From NCBI RefSeq assembly GCF_037975245.1, contig NC_092576.1, positions 26,363,611-26,427,610 of the forward strand: a stretch of 64,000 nt of DNA, given 5' to 3'. The translations under genes were made by a program, and so were the position numbers. A model generated the notes under the pieces. It ran no database searches. It was not told the origin of the DNA and was given only the letters and a program-made list of their open reading frames with translations. Of this stretch, positions 22,666-34,076 are shown piece by piece (the stretch's first letter is position 1; every line of letters starts with the position of its first letter). Source of the stretch: Apostichopus japonicus (taxonomy: Eukaryota > Echinodermata > Holothuroidea > Aspidochirotida > Stichopodidae).

Positions 22666-23522
22666 ATGGAGCTAAGGAAGACTCCAAAAGTTGACTACAG
22701 GAAGCTTGACCGTGGACCAACAGTGGATGTAATACTGAGGCCAGAAAAACCTGGTCAACTAAACAATTTTTCAAGTTACAAGTGCTACACTCTCGTTTAG
22801 TGAATAATAAAGAGGAACTGTTTGTCCACCATCGGGGATGGGATAAAAAATTTGATGAGTGGCGAGCAGCAGCAGACAAAATTGTCAGTACCCCACAAGA
22901 ATTTGTTAATGGCTACATATTGACTTTTTTCAAAAGCCAGCTACTAATGTCTGTTAAAGAAAGCTTGACATCGGTAAGAAAAACAAACAGTGAAGTTACA
23001 CTCCATATAGCAGTTCAACGGAAAATCTTTGAAGAGTTTGCAGCTTCCTGTGGCTTGAAGACAGACTCCAAATCACGGCGAGGATACCTCATTTATAGAT
23101 TTCCTAGTCCTAGTGTAGGAAAGTTGGCATTTCCTCAAAATAGCTGGTGGTATAGAATAATGAATAGTGCTGGAGATTTTGCAGCAATTAACTTTAAAAC
23201 ACTTCAATTCTGGCTTGATGAAAGAATTCCCCTCAAAGATTTCACTGAAACAGGCGAGGAAATATTCATACACAGGGGATTTCAAGCTGTAATTCGCTTT
23301 GTTAAAATTGAAGGAAACCGGGATGATATCAAGTTGATGGTGAAGGCTGGAAGTCTGGTCAGCACTATGGCGACTTCTGTTAAAGGAGACACAAACCCAC
23401 AACATTTCCTTAACCCTTATGATGGAAAGATATATTATAAACACTATACACGCCTTAGTTTATTTATAAACTGTAATATCATATTTTGTTCGATTTTTGA
23501 AAACATTTTTTCGCTACTATAA
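22666..23522 (+). pseudogene. chromo-barrel/Tudor-knot-like domain protein, one frameshift
   Basis: It starts with ATG at 22666 (MELRKTPKVDYRKLDRGP) just after an acceptor-like ttgtag. The reading moves to another frame at about 22745, in an A-run of agaaaaacc. From there it is open to 23522: TWSTKQFFKLQVL, then EELFVHHRGWDKKFDEW, the hallmark H-x2-GW-x3-(F/W)DEW of a chromo-barrel (MSL3/MRG15-like) or Tudor-knot fold. A region of about 200 residues follows (EVTLHIAVQRKIFEEF, WWYRIMNSAGDFAAINF, LQFWLDERIPLKDF, FIHRGFQAVIRFVKIEGNRDD) typical of an uncharacterised animal gene family. Such barrels bind methylated histone tails or nucleic acid; the role of this family is unknown. The single homopolymer indel could be a sequence error. 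Confidence 0.5.
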
Positions 23523-23529
23523 TCAAATG

Positions 23530-23580
23530 TATGGGGCGCGCCATTTTGTACACCCGCCCTCAATTTAGTGACGTAGTAGA
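23530..23580 (+). promoter_or_regulatory. candidate promoter of the THAP/Kolobok-like gene
   Basis: A locally GC-rich block about 120-170 bp upstream of the ATG at 23700 contains gcgcgccattttg (a YY1/E2F-like word) and gtgacgtag (an ATF/CREB-like half site). The surroundings are AT-rich, so the block stands out. No TATA box is seen. Assignment is by motif only. Confidence 0.3.
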
Positions 23581-24235
23581 TTCACTTCGTTTCTCAGAAA
23601 CCAATCACTCACACAGTACATTCATATGCAGATTGTGTGTTGACAATGGTGAAAGAAAGTTAGGAAAAAGTTTCTCAAGTTCGAAAAAAAGTTTAAATTA
23701 TGCCGGAATGCCAAGCTTATGGTTGTACAAATCGTAATGGTGCTGGAAAATCTAAGGGGAAGCGATTTTTTGTTATTCCTGACGGAAAAACGGAGAAGAG
23801 AGAACTTTCCCAGAAATGGCTACATCAGATCGGGACTGGCCATACCGTGGACAACTTTACGTTCCACAAATACAAAGTTGTTTGCGAGGACGTTAAAGCA
23901 AGACTAATGGGAACTAAACCGAGAAAGAACTTAAAACCCGGCTCCTTTCCAACCATTTTCGTCCATCGTCGCCCGAAAGAAGGCCACGGTCGAGCACTGC
24001 GCCTTCTGAAAAGATCAGCGAAACAGGTGAGGCCTAACGAAAGTCGTTTGTTTATATCGCGCAGTACATCGGAGTACAACATCAGGCCGCCGATTTGTGA
24101 ATGATGTGGGGTTAAAAGTTGGATATTTATATATGAATTAATGTAGAAAAAATCATTTGTTTTGCATATCGTCACGTATTCATGAAAATAATACCCCGAT
24201 ATAATTCTAATATTAACGCAAAGATAACAGTAACT

Positions 24236-24356
24236 TAGTACAGTGCATAGCTTCTCATGGCACTAGTACAATAGGCCTACATTAATTCTGTTAGTAGTAT
24301 AGTACAGTGCACAGCTTCACATGGCACTAGTAGTACAATAGGCCTACATTGATTCT
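24236..24356 (+). repeat. two tandem units of about 64 bp
   Basis: The units share 'agtacagtgca.agctt' and 'catggcactagta' then 'caataggcctacatt'. They lie in the first intron of the THAP/Kolobok-like gene. Function is not apparent. Confidence 0.6.
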
Positions 24357-24873
24357 TTCAATTGAAAGGTGTGAAAACAAATCAAAGAAAATCATTGAAA
24401 ACTTAACAAGGGCTTATCTTATGTTGTCTGATGTACAACTTTAAGCATTGTTAATACAAGTTTGTCTAAGTTTTTGATTGTGTAATGTACCACAGGTGAA
24501 AAGAGTTTACTTTTTGGGATCATTTCCTGTGAAGGGTGTATTATAATTGAGCAGGGGTGGGATCATGCTACTGTATCTGAGGATAATGTAAGATATTTAC
24601 TAGAAATATCGTCCATAAATATGGGTAGCTCTCTTAGGGAGGTGTTGGAATAGTTGACTGTGTTTGTTCCCCAAGTTAAAAATGAGCAATGTCCATGTAG
24701 GTGGTTCAAGGGTATCCCCAGTCCATCGCTTATCTTCGATGGCCGTGGGTTCACGGCACATTATGATTTCACAAAATTTGGCTTACAATAAAAAAAAAAA
24801 CACGAGCTTTATTGGGGCGACGTTCCCCCTCTGCCCCCCCCCCTCCCTGGAGGTGGTACACTAGTTACAACAG

Positions 24874-25152
24874 CCGTGGATATAATGATATATCCACGGA
24901 GATGATCGACCAGTGCTTTTGGCAACAACAAAGGCTTCAAAGTTTGCTATTAAATATCATTTAAAATTAATTTTGATGTGAATTGAGAGCTAGTATAACT
25001 AATACTAACATGTTAAGAATTCATGCTCTCTCTGTTGGTAATCTTAAAATTAGAGTAAAAATATCGGTGCCGTGGATTTAATGTGCACCAAATTTTTATA
25101 TCCACTGTGCAGCTGCCGTGGATGTAATGTGCACAAAATTCTTATATACACA
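24874..25152. repeat. short palindrome and two diverged tandem units in intron
   Basis: ccgtggata...tatccacgg at 24874-24899 is a near-perfect palindrome. Nearby, two units starting gccgtggat.taatgtgcac occur at about 25069-25115 and 25117-25152. All share the word ccgtggat. Confidence 0.5.
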
Positions 25153-28100
25153 GCCACCTTTGTTGCGTTCCCTCAGTCGCTCCTCGATTAACTGTCTTCA
25201 AGCCAAGTATTGAATTTTTTTCCCTTATAGAAGTTTGTGGACCATTTTTTATGTCGTCTTCCTTCTCCTCATACTTCTCCCATAATTTGTAACCCATAAA
25301 CTGCTCCTACTTTACCATATGTTTCATGTTTTTTTTCCAGGAAATTTTTCTAATGTTTATGTTTTCATACTTTTTTGTAGGAAATCAATCAACTTTTGAC
25401 AGCAAAGGATCAGCCACCTTCAAAGAAACTGTGTCAGCCATTACACTGTTAACCTAAGGTATTAGAATTTCTTTTGTTTTATGTCAAAGTTACTGCAGTA
25501 CCATAATCAGACTGATTTTTTTTTTTGGGGGGGGGGGCACATGTATACAAAATTGAAAACAAATGGTCACCAGAGCTAATTCTTCCAAAAAACTAAGTAT
25601 TAGCTGATTAATCAAATATAAAAATTGATTATGCTGTAATCATTCGATGTTTAAAAGTGGTTAAATTCAAACAAAACTATTGTTATCATATTTCAAAATT
25701 AAAAAACTTCTCAGATTTTATCACCCTCTTGAAACATTTCTACATAGCACTTTAAGCTGACACACATGAAAATTCAACAATATATTAACAATTTATTACT
25801 TTGACTGCAGTTAATGGAAATTTCATACTTGTTCCTGGAATTGAGGTTTCATTAGTTAGTGATTTTGTATTGAAACTAAATGTTGTTTTAATTCTCTTAT
25901 CAACAGGGAGTTTCCAGTCTGATGGATCCACCTGCTGAGGTTCTTTCCCCTGCTGTCACACCCACAACTGCTGTAACACGGATCACTCAGCAATTCATAC
26001 CTGTAAGTTTGGCTTGTACTTGTTCTGAGATTTACACTATGGGTGTATTGTTTGCACCCCTAATAAGATTCTCAAGTTTGAAATAAAGTAGGGAATGTCA
26101 CTGAAAAATTAAAATAAACACAACAGCCCTCAACTCGATTTCAAAAAGGGGCCCTCCAATAGTGGATCCAGAAAATCATCTAAGGGTGATAATTTCCAAA
26201 GTTTTGTAAAGCGCTCAAAAAAAAAATGTCACCGCATTTAATACTGGTTATGAATTCACAATTTCAGATTATATTTTCATGGGCTGTAAGTGGGAAAGTC
26301 TCCCGTGGATCTACCCACTAGGCTCGCTAGTTAATCTCTGAGCTCGTTTTAAATCTCAGAAAGAAACCATAAATAATAAGGTCATCCTTAAAATATTGTA
26401 AGCATGGAGTAGCCCAGTCGGTTGAAAAATGTGGGTACGTAGGCAATTTTTTTTTGTAACCAACTTAAAAATTTAGTATGCTTTTTTGCACACTGTAAAA
26501 TGTACTTATTTTTTTGGTTTAAAGAAAATGTCTTTGAGAAGGTAGGAATTTTTTTAGAAGGTAGAGTTACTCCAAACGTACACTTTTATTATGATAGCCT
26601 AAGGGCCATTCATGTACCAAACAGGAAAACTTCTTTTTTCCTTATTTTTGTTAAGGTTGTTGCAAGGTATTTTTTTTAAGTATATACATAAAACAAATTC
26701 TGAGGGATGGGGGGAAAACAAATGAGGGCAGGCAGGTTGCCCCTATAAACAAGTACTGTAAAGGTAGAGCACTGCACATTTCTAAATGCAAATCGGTTGA
26801 AAAGACAATTTAAAATTTTCTCATTTCTTTCCTATGTTTTTACATTACATTAAGTCAAAATACAGTTTTGCACTCACATAGTAAAACTGGGTGTCAAAAT
26901 AAATTAGTAGATATGTGACTGCCTTAAATGTTGTACCAATATTTTTGGTACAGTTCAATCCTTGAAATTAGATAGCAGTCAGTTATGGACCAGAGAATTT
27001 GTTCTTTACAAGCAGGTTTTGGAATACATGCATGAGAATTTTTCAAACCCTTTTACTCTTTTCTCATTTTTTCAAGCTTAATTCTAAGGCCTACCTTTAT
27101 CATTTTTAATGTATGAAATTTTGTTTCTTTTTGGCAGATTTAAATCAATGTTTATCTTATGTTAGTCTAACTCGAGTGTTTATGCTCTTTTATTTATTCT
27201 TGTACAGGATGCCCTTTCCAGTGTTTGCGCATGAACTCAGACATATACTGACGTTACAGAGATGGGATGCCAAGCTGGTGTACCACAAGTCAAAACCCAC
27301 CATACTTGTACAGTGGAATTGGACCACCCATACAGCTTGTTATCAGCGGATGTGTCCTCTGAGGGAATGGCTCCACACCAGGAGACCCCACAGCAGCAAG
27401 AGACATTGCCACCACAGAGGTCCTTGAAACACAAGTCCCCCCTTAAAATTGAACAAGGTGAGGACAACAGTGATGGCAGCGATAAAGGATGCCAGGATGA
27501 TGAAAAGCGAGATCCACACTATGAACCGGACGCAGACCTACCCATCTTTTCAATCACTGACTCCTTTGCAACAAAGGCTGTAGAGGAACAAAAGTATATA
27601 GTATTTGAGGCGAACATAGAACAGCTTTGTTATCATATTCAATGTTCCCAATGTTCAAGTAGTGTTACAGATATAGAAAAGCAAGTTGTTGGGTCAGGTT
27701 TGCTTGCAACATTGAAGTGTACTTCTGGCCATGTTGTGTTGAAGTGGACCTCCCAGCCCTTAGATGGTAGGATGCCCATTGGTAACCTCCTATGTTCTGC
27801 GGCTACCATGTTCTCTGGACTGACATATGAAAGAGTTGCTCAATTCATGAAATTTTTAAATTTGCAGTTCTTTTCTGCCACTACATTTTATGACCTTCAG
27901 AAGATGTACCTCATCCCAGAGATTAACAGTTACTGGGATGCACATCAAAAGGCAGTGGTTGACCAATTGAAAGGATCCCCAACTGATCTTATTGGTGATG
28001 GGCGTTGTGATTCGCCAGGGTTTTCAGCCAAGTATTGTAGCTACTCTTTGATGGATGTCAGTTCAGAGAAGGTGGTAGACATGGAACTGGTGCAAGTTTC

Positions 28101-29489
28101 AGAGACTGGGGCATCTCAAAGAATGGAAGCAGTGGCTTCCAGAGGTGTATGGATAGAGTCCTTAATGACTATAAACTTAATGTAAAAAGATTTGCTACTG
28201 ACCGTCACACAGGAATAATAAAATTAATGCGTACTAAGTACAGTTCTGTAAAACATAATTTTGATATATTTCACCTAGCGAAAAATATCAAAAGGAAATT
28301 GCGCAAAGCGGCAAAGAAAAAGGGAAATGAAGAATTGGAACCTTGGATCAAATCCATTATCAACCATCTGTGGTTTTGTGCCAGGGCTTGCAACAAGGAC
28401 CAGGAGCTGTTGGTGCAGATGTGGTCATCTGTGGTCTACCATGTACTAGGACAGCATGAGTGGTCAGATGATCCAAACTTACCACTATTTCAGAAATGTG
28501 GCCATGATCCACTGACAGATCTGCAGCAGAGAAAGAAAATATGGCTCAAGGCAGGATCATCTGCCCACGAGGCACTGAAGAAGGTAGCCCTGGCTAAGCG
28601 ACTTTTGAAGGACATTAGAGTTCGGTTATTCATCAATGACAGCTCGCTGAAGTTAGCTGCAATTGACCACAACCAGAATGTTGGACGGGCAAAGGCCGTT
28701 GTGAAGAAGCCTCACAAAGGCTCATCCGCACGAGGGGAAGTACAATACAAGAAGGTATTTACAAAAATGACGAAGAGTTGGGTGCTGAAGGCGAGGTATG
28801 AAGCCAAGAACTATGATTATGTCAAAGATTTAATGAAAGGGGTTGTATATCGAAGACGGACAAGAACAATTGACCCTGTGCCAGCAGCGCCTACAAAAAA
28901 TATTGCACCAACTGAAGCCCCCTCAAAAGAAGAAATGTTGAAGAGCCATGCTTCTAGGTTTTAAATTTTGTATTGTTTAAGTTCAGCATTTTCTTCTTAA
29001 TTAAGCTTATTTCTTTTAATTTGGATTACTGTATATCTTTTGTAACAGCAAAATTTGGTGGTAAACTAATCACGTTTTTATCAGTTATGCTTCGTTTGCT
29101 TTACAAGAAAGTGCAATAATGTTTGAAAGCCGAGGACTACAAACTTGCCAATTAATTTTATCAGCAGCTTGTTAATAAATATTTTTGCATATTTGAGCAA
29201 AAAATTTACTGCCAAAGTTAGAAAGAGAACCTTGAAAAATAAAGTTATTCATAATAAAAAATATATAGGCCTACTATAATTTTTTTTAATTTTTCATAGT
29301 ACTTACCTTGGTAATGGTGCATTTTAATTTTTAAAGATAAATACCCAGAAAACTTTTCAACTGTATGCCTTTCACCTATGCAATATTACATATTGAATTC
29401 CATGTATTTGCTTTTTTATGATCTCATTAACTTTTTGTTTCATTGGATTATGTTGGGCTTCGTATACTATCCATTGTAATGATTAGTCT

Positions 29490-29735
29490 TTCATCAATGA
29501 TCAGTTGAAATGTTATTCAACTATGAACCCTGTTATTGTTTCTAAGGTCACCTTGCTTATAATGCTAAGAGTTATGTACAACAAAATGAAACATTCTCTT
29601 TTTATGTATTCACTAATGATGAGTTGAAATGTTATTCAACTATTAACAATGTTATTGTTTGTAAGGTCACCTTGCTTGTAATGCTAAGATTTATGTACAA
29701 GAAAGTGAAACATTGTCTTTTTTATGTATTCATCA
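29490..29735 (+). repeat. tandem repeat, two units of about 119 bp
   Basis: Both units contain gttgaaatgttattcaact, then ttattgttt.taaggtcacc, 'ttgct.gtaatgctaag' and 'tttatgtattca'. They differ at scattered positions. Each also contains the small palindrome gttgaaatgttattcaac. Confidence 0.75.
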
Positions 29736-29835
29736 ATGACTGTCACAGTTGTTGCTGCAGTAAATTTTCATAATTTTGTGTATATTGTTAACGTTTTATT
29801 TAAACATGTGTACAAATTATTCTTAACTATCGTAA

Positions 29836-29903
29836 ACCTCCCTGGTTTAGTGGTTAGTGCTTCGCCTATTTGCAACAACTTCCCAGGTTCAATCTCCAGT
29901 GTC
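29836..29903 (+). ncRNA. tRNA-like sequence (SINE head or tRNA pseudogene)
   Basis: The word tggtttagtggttagtgc fits a pol III A box in a tRNA D arm. About 45 bases later ccaggttcaatctccag fits a B box/T arm. The acceptor stem does not pair cleanly and the anticodon arm is not convincing, so this is more likely a SINE head or tRNA-derived relic than a working tRNA gene. Confidence 0.45.
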
Positions 29904-31094
29904 CAACTAGTTTTTACAACTGTTTTATGAAATGGCTGTTGTATCTTTATATGACCTTTGGGATGCAAAATACCCATTCAAACCAAACAAAATATTCTGA
30001 AGATTAGATAAATTTTCATATCTTTCATGATTTGGTTTGTGCAAGATAAATTTGTTCAATCATTTATCCATTGTGTGATAGTCTCATATTATTATCATAT
30101 AGTTTCATTTGTAACAGAGATGTTGCTTTTTTCAACTCATGCGATTTTGCAAACTGTTTTCACCATTTATTTGAATAGTTGTGTCACCATTTCATCATAT
30201 ATTGTGTTTGATGTTTATAATTTCTTTATATAGACCTTGTGCTTGTGATATTTTGTGGAAATATATTTTTTTTGACAATGACAAACATTATGGTATGTGC
30301 ATTTTTTTACTTGAGACAATACACCACAGGTATTTGCTTGCTTTATCCACTTGATATGCTTCTCTGTAAAAATTAAGTCGGTGAAATATTTTACAACTTA
30401 TATTGTATGTTCAAATAGTATTTTACATAATTGAGGATGCTACAGTTAAGCAATGCAAGACTAGTGGTTGATATCTTCCTGTTGCAATAAGATCTTTTTC
30501 ATGCCAAGGCTAGACAGATCTACTATGCTATTGAAAACCTACCAATCATATGAAAGGGGATGAATACTGATATGTGGTAAATGAATGTGTGGGGTAGGAG
30601 TCAAAGCCCTTCACTACTTTGAATGAGTGGATAGATGTTGGATCCCACAAAGGACTTAATATCACAATATGAAGAATGGAATAGGGTGGAAATAGTAGCT
30701 TGACAAACTCTGAAGTTTGTGGGTCATGTATCTAAATTTTACTTCAGTTTCAGGCCATTCATGGGGGTTAAGCTGGTGTTCCTCCCTGGTGGAAGCAAAT
30801 GGAAATATGCTCCTCTTTGTCTCTTCCAAACACATTTTTGTCAATAATTTAAGTTAGTTACTGGCCAAAAAATATTATGCAGTTACAGCAAAAAATTTAT
30901 CTGCTTATATTCATCAGACCTGAAAATATAATTAGAGTAAAACACATACAGTATATTTTCTCTTTCGGGCCTTTATTCTTTGCAAAACCTGAAATCCTTT
31001 ACAACATTGTTTAATAGATGCCTCTCAGTATTTTTCATGAGGAATGGATAAACAATTTGTACTACAGGTATAGTAAAAACAAAATTAAATAAAT

Positions 31095-32060
31095 ATGAAA
31101 AATCCCAAATCTTCACTTATAATCATTCAAGAGTTACGCATCCTTCCCTCTCATATGAACAAATCCGATATCTTCTGATCTGCAAGAAAAAAAAAAACCT
31201 CATAAATTCCTCTGATAACACAAAAAATTATAACATAAAAACAAATGAATTTCATGTTTTGCAACGATGCTTCACTGCTTATTAAATTTCAATTAAAAGG
31301 AATACTTTGGCATTGTTTATCCCACCTGTTATTGCCAGCTAAATGGCATTGAAAAGGATGCAGTTCTTCTGCGTCATGATTTACCTAAATGTGCTGTACA
31401 GTAGAACTGATATCACATTTTAACCAAATAATTGTTTATACAGTTCTTTGAAAAAAATAAACTCACAAACATAAGCAGGGCTGTATACCATTAAATAGAA
31501 AATTGAAAAATCACCTTTTAATCCATAGTTAATGCCTCTTGTACTTCAAGGTACCCTGAGGTGTCATCAGTAAATTCTGACCTGATCCGCATGACACAGC
31601 AGGAAGGTAACTCTCTCCTGTTGCCTTTTCCTAAGGGTTGACCTCTGCTTGCCCACAAACTTATCTGTCGATAAGCCATGAGTCTTTTCTGCCTGTTGAA
31701 ATAAAAGGAAAACAATCATATTTTACATATTGAATAACATCATTTTAGGATTCCATTTCTTTTATGTTGCATTAAGGTCGGCTGTTGGAAAATTGCTCAA
31801 CTGAGCTGTTGCAGCTTCAAACTTGGATGCATTCTATGCACCACATTCCGAAGATCTTCAAAGTGGAGATCCATGGGCTAAATGTGTCTTGAATGAGGAA
31901 AACTTAAACAAAACTGTGTCTGGTCTTAAAATTGTAAAGCAGTATTTAATAGAGTTCAATGGTGTAAATGCTGCATTGATTTACTGCGCATATTCGAATG
32001 AAAATCAAGATAGACAGCACCATAAAAGTAGTGTAGGGTTGCCTCATTTTAAAGCCCTAA
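31095..32060 (-). repeat. inverted, diverged duplicate of 13318-14655
   Basis: Read on the minus strand, this follows the order of the plus-strand segment 13318-14655: 'ctacactacttt', 'aatatgcgcagtaaatcaa', 'agcccatggatctccacttt', the terminal P2X7-like exon, then 'cagatcagaagatatcg'. About 430 bp present in the first copy (about 13369-13797) is absent here. Many substitutions separate the two, so the duplication is not recent. Confidence 0.75.
31518..31692 (-). pseudogene. P2X7-like terminal exon, copy C
   Basis: It runs from an acceptor (caacag, at 31693-31698) to a stop at 31518-31520. The frame is open and encodes LMAYRQISLWASRGQPLGK, then ELPSCCVMRIRSEFTDD and GYLEVQEALTMD. It aligns block by block with the tail of the 2.0-4.9 kb gene and with 14077-14248, and here the CGA that is TGA in the second copy is intact. 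No upstream WCxCGNC exon is seen nearby, so the gene is probably partial. Confidence 0.55.
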
Positions 32061-32593
32061 CTATGGAGGCAATTTTTGTTGGGGGGGGGGGGATTTTCCA
32101 TTAATTTAGGAATTTACATACCCATAATCGACATGTGTAAAAAATAATCTTCGAAAACATACTATAACCCATCAAAAAACGACCACGAAAATGGACATTG
32201 TAGGTAGTCACGTGACATGAACCTTTGGAATGTCTGAAAACAGAGATTGACCCAAAGTAGCCTCTGGTCACCGTGTGATGTCATTGTTTGTATACCGCGA
32301 AAATCAAACGCTGATATAGTCAGTGTTTGTACACAGATAGCGATCAACTGTACATTTTTTGACTTCCAATTTCGAGCGTTTTAATATCCAAAAGTACAAA
32401 CACAGAAAAAGTATCCTTTCAATAAACAAAATTAAGCAGTGAATATCCAAATCCACGTTCTCGTTCAATCCTGGGCGAAATACCGTGACTCTTGTGTAAT
32501 TCCATTGAGACAGTCACTAACGAAATAAAACGTCCGATCGCTACATAGAACCGTTTTTATTCAACTCCTTGGACCATGCAGATGCCGGAATAA
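32061..32593. other. non-coding stretch, no gene supported
   Basis: A G-run lies at about 32083-32092. The frame 31823-32104 lies antisense in the duplicated P2X7-like segment, is not conserved in the other copy, and is not considered coding. Confidence 0.4.
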
Positions 32594-32618
32594 ACATAAC
32601 GGACAATATAACACAATG

Positions 32619-33281
32619 CATGGAGAATTGCACACGGTGCCTTGGTGACCAATCTGAAAAGGTATCACTGGCGATTGGGCGATGGACTGTGCCCGAGGAC
32701 CGGCTGTGACAGCTTAGAGAGTACTGCCCATGTTTTTTGGCATTGCCCCTTTGTTTTGAACTTGTGGGAGTGGTTTCAGTCCTGGACCGACCGTTTAACG
32801 GGAGACCGTTCCTGGTCGGTAGGACAGGGTTTTGTTTTATATGGATTAGATCCTCCAGTTTGTTCCGTTGCTGTGTCGCAGCGTATTATTTATGTTTCTT
32901 CTGTTGTAAAAAAACTTATTTGGAGGAATAGATGTGATGTTGTTTTTAGGGGGAAATTTGCCAGTTGGCAGGCAGTCCTGGAGGCGGTGAAGTCTGACAT
33001 TCGCCTTCAGGTCGAAGGCGATTTTCGCCGTTTATCTAGGGCTGCCTTTTTTGGACGGTGGTGTGCTGGGGAAGGGTGTTTTGTTTCGCTGCGTGCTGGT
33101 CGTCCTTTTGTAGTTTTTAAATATTTCAGTGGGGGGTTAGGCGTTTTGTCTCTGCAGGTCGGTGAGCATATGTACTTTTTTGGCTCGCTTGACCTGAGGT
33201 TCGTTTGTAAGCATGGGATGGTTTGGTAGTGCCGTTTGGCCGTGACGTTTTGTATCCCGTATGACGGGTCACGTAAAAAGC
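32619..33281 (+). mobile_element. 5'-truncated LINE (ORF2 3' end), with 25 bp target duplication
   Basis: The flanks 32594-32618 and 33282-33306 carry the same 25 bp word (starting acataacggac, ending acacaatg), an excellent LINE target-site duplication. The insert holds the last part of ORF2 (32642-33229), then a short 3' UTR ending gggtcacgtaaaaagc. The same 3' end is found at 59995-60005 in reverse, and its last 10 bases at the end of both half-LINEs. Confidence 0.88.
32642..33229 (+). pseudogene. LINE ORF2 C-terminal zinc-finger region, truncated
   Basis: About 195 residues of an ORF2 protein. The frame begins inside LKRYHWRLGDGLCPR and includes CPRTGCDSLESTAHVFWHC, a C-x4-C-x8-H-x3-H-x-C type zinc finger found after the RT in many LINEs (zf-RVT-like). 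The region IIYVSSVVKKLIWRNR and the C-terminal 100 residues follow, with a stop at 33227-33229. RT and endonuclease are absent because of 5' truncation, so the piece cannot work alone. The frame is uninterrupted, suggesting a young insertion. Confidence 0.75.
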
Positions 33282-33574
33282 ACATAACGGACAATATAAC
33301 ACAATGTATCACGAACTCACGATACTGGAATACAACAAAGGAAATAGATAAATGCGATGAAATCCTATAGCATGACTATTTACACATGCTGTGAGCGATA
33401 CATGTACTAACAATGCTACCCTATAGGCACGGTATATACACGGTCATCTCTTACGGTAAATATTATACTGTCAATTGCGTGATATAATGTTACATGTAAG
33501 GACGCCCAGAGTTTGTTTACGGTCAATTTCACATTAGCTATGTCCGGCCATGGTCCGACACAGCTATCGACAGA

Positions 33575-34076
33575 ATAAGGGCCTGAAAAGAGCCGTATTG
33601 GGAAAACATCGCAGGTTATGACACCAGACACCTTATCCCTCGTCACCCTTAATGTGAATGGGATGAGGGGTACCCCAAAAAGGCGACGGATTTTACAGTT
33701 CTGCAAGTTGCTCCAAGTGGATGTGGTCCTTTTGCAAGAGACCCACATATCTTGTGAGAGTAATGTTCATCTTTGGTCCTTGGAGTGGGGGAGGAGGCCT
33801 TTATGCCTCCTTTTTGGATCAGGGGCATCTTGCGGGACTGTAATTTTGGTGTCCCCAAAACTGTGTCATTGTGTGGCAAATGTGGAGAAAGACCATGAAG
33901 GTCGGGTGGTGTGCATACACTTAAGGCTCACGCGGGGTGAGTTGGTGGTTTGCAATGTGTATGCCCCCAACCGGCCAGCATGTAGGAAAAATTTCTTCAC
34001 GGTGTTGCCATCCTTAGTAGCGGGTAAGGCAAATTGTATCCTTGTATTGGTGACGACCCACCGACCTATTTTGTAA
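33575..34076 (+). pseudogene. LINE fragment: ORF1 tail plus ORF2 endonuclease start
   Basis: It begins with the ORF1 tail (KRAVLGK then a stop TGA at 33619-33621). ORF2 starts with ATG at 33618-33620, overlapping the stop as ATGA. ORF2 residues 1-145 form the N-terminal half of an AP-like endonuclease: LVTLNVNGMRG, VDVVLLQETHIS, then a CNVYAPN block at about 33950. The frame ends after ANCILVL, where the sequence diverges, so catalytic residues of the second half are missing. This is the only place in the window where the ORF1/ORF2 junction can be seen. Confidence 0.75.

Larger units (their letters stand above)
23700..28964 (+). pseudogene. THAP-domain Kolobok-like transposase gene, multi-exon, broken
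   Basis: Exon 1 (23700-24026, donor cag/gtgagg) encodes MPECQAYGC...QKW...VVCED, a THAP zinc finger that lacks the final His-Phe: residues after CED jump to KARLMGTKP, so the C2CH site is incomplete. Candidate exons follow at 25381-25455 (in-frame TAA), 25907-26001 and 27208-28964, all phase 0. The last has a TGA near 27232, then TFSGLTY-type core blocks: FEANIEQLCYHIQCSQC, MFSGLTYERVAQFMKFLNL, GDGRCDSPGFSAKYC (about 27990-28040) and DMELVQV. A one-base shift at about 28120-28150 leads to the frame 28149-28964: FATDRHTGIIKLMRT, HNFDIFHLAKNIKRKLRK, KLAAIDHNQNV. Between LLKDIR and KLAAIDHN the middle segment usual in relatives is missing. Family assignment (Kolobok: THAP plus DDE) is from memory of these motifs. 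Four or more lesions make it inactive. Confidence 0.6.
28965..31094. other. AT-rich non-coding stretch
   Basis: No gene is supported. It holds a tandem repeat (29490-29735) and a tRNA-like piece (29836-29903), listed separately. The rest shows only short frames in AT-rich sequence. Confidence 0.5.

Noticed and set aside
31823-32104. 93-residue plus-strand frame (DAFYAPHSEDLQ)
   Set aside because: It lies antisense within the duplicated P2X7-like segment. The matching region at 13.8 kb does not keep the frame.
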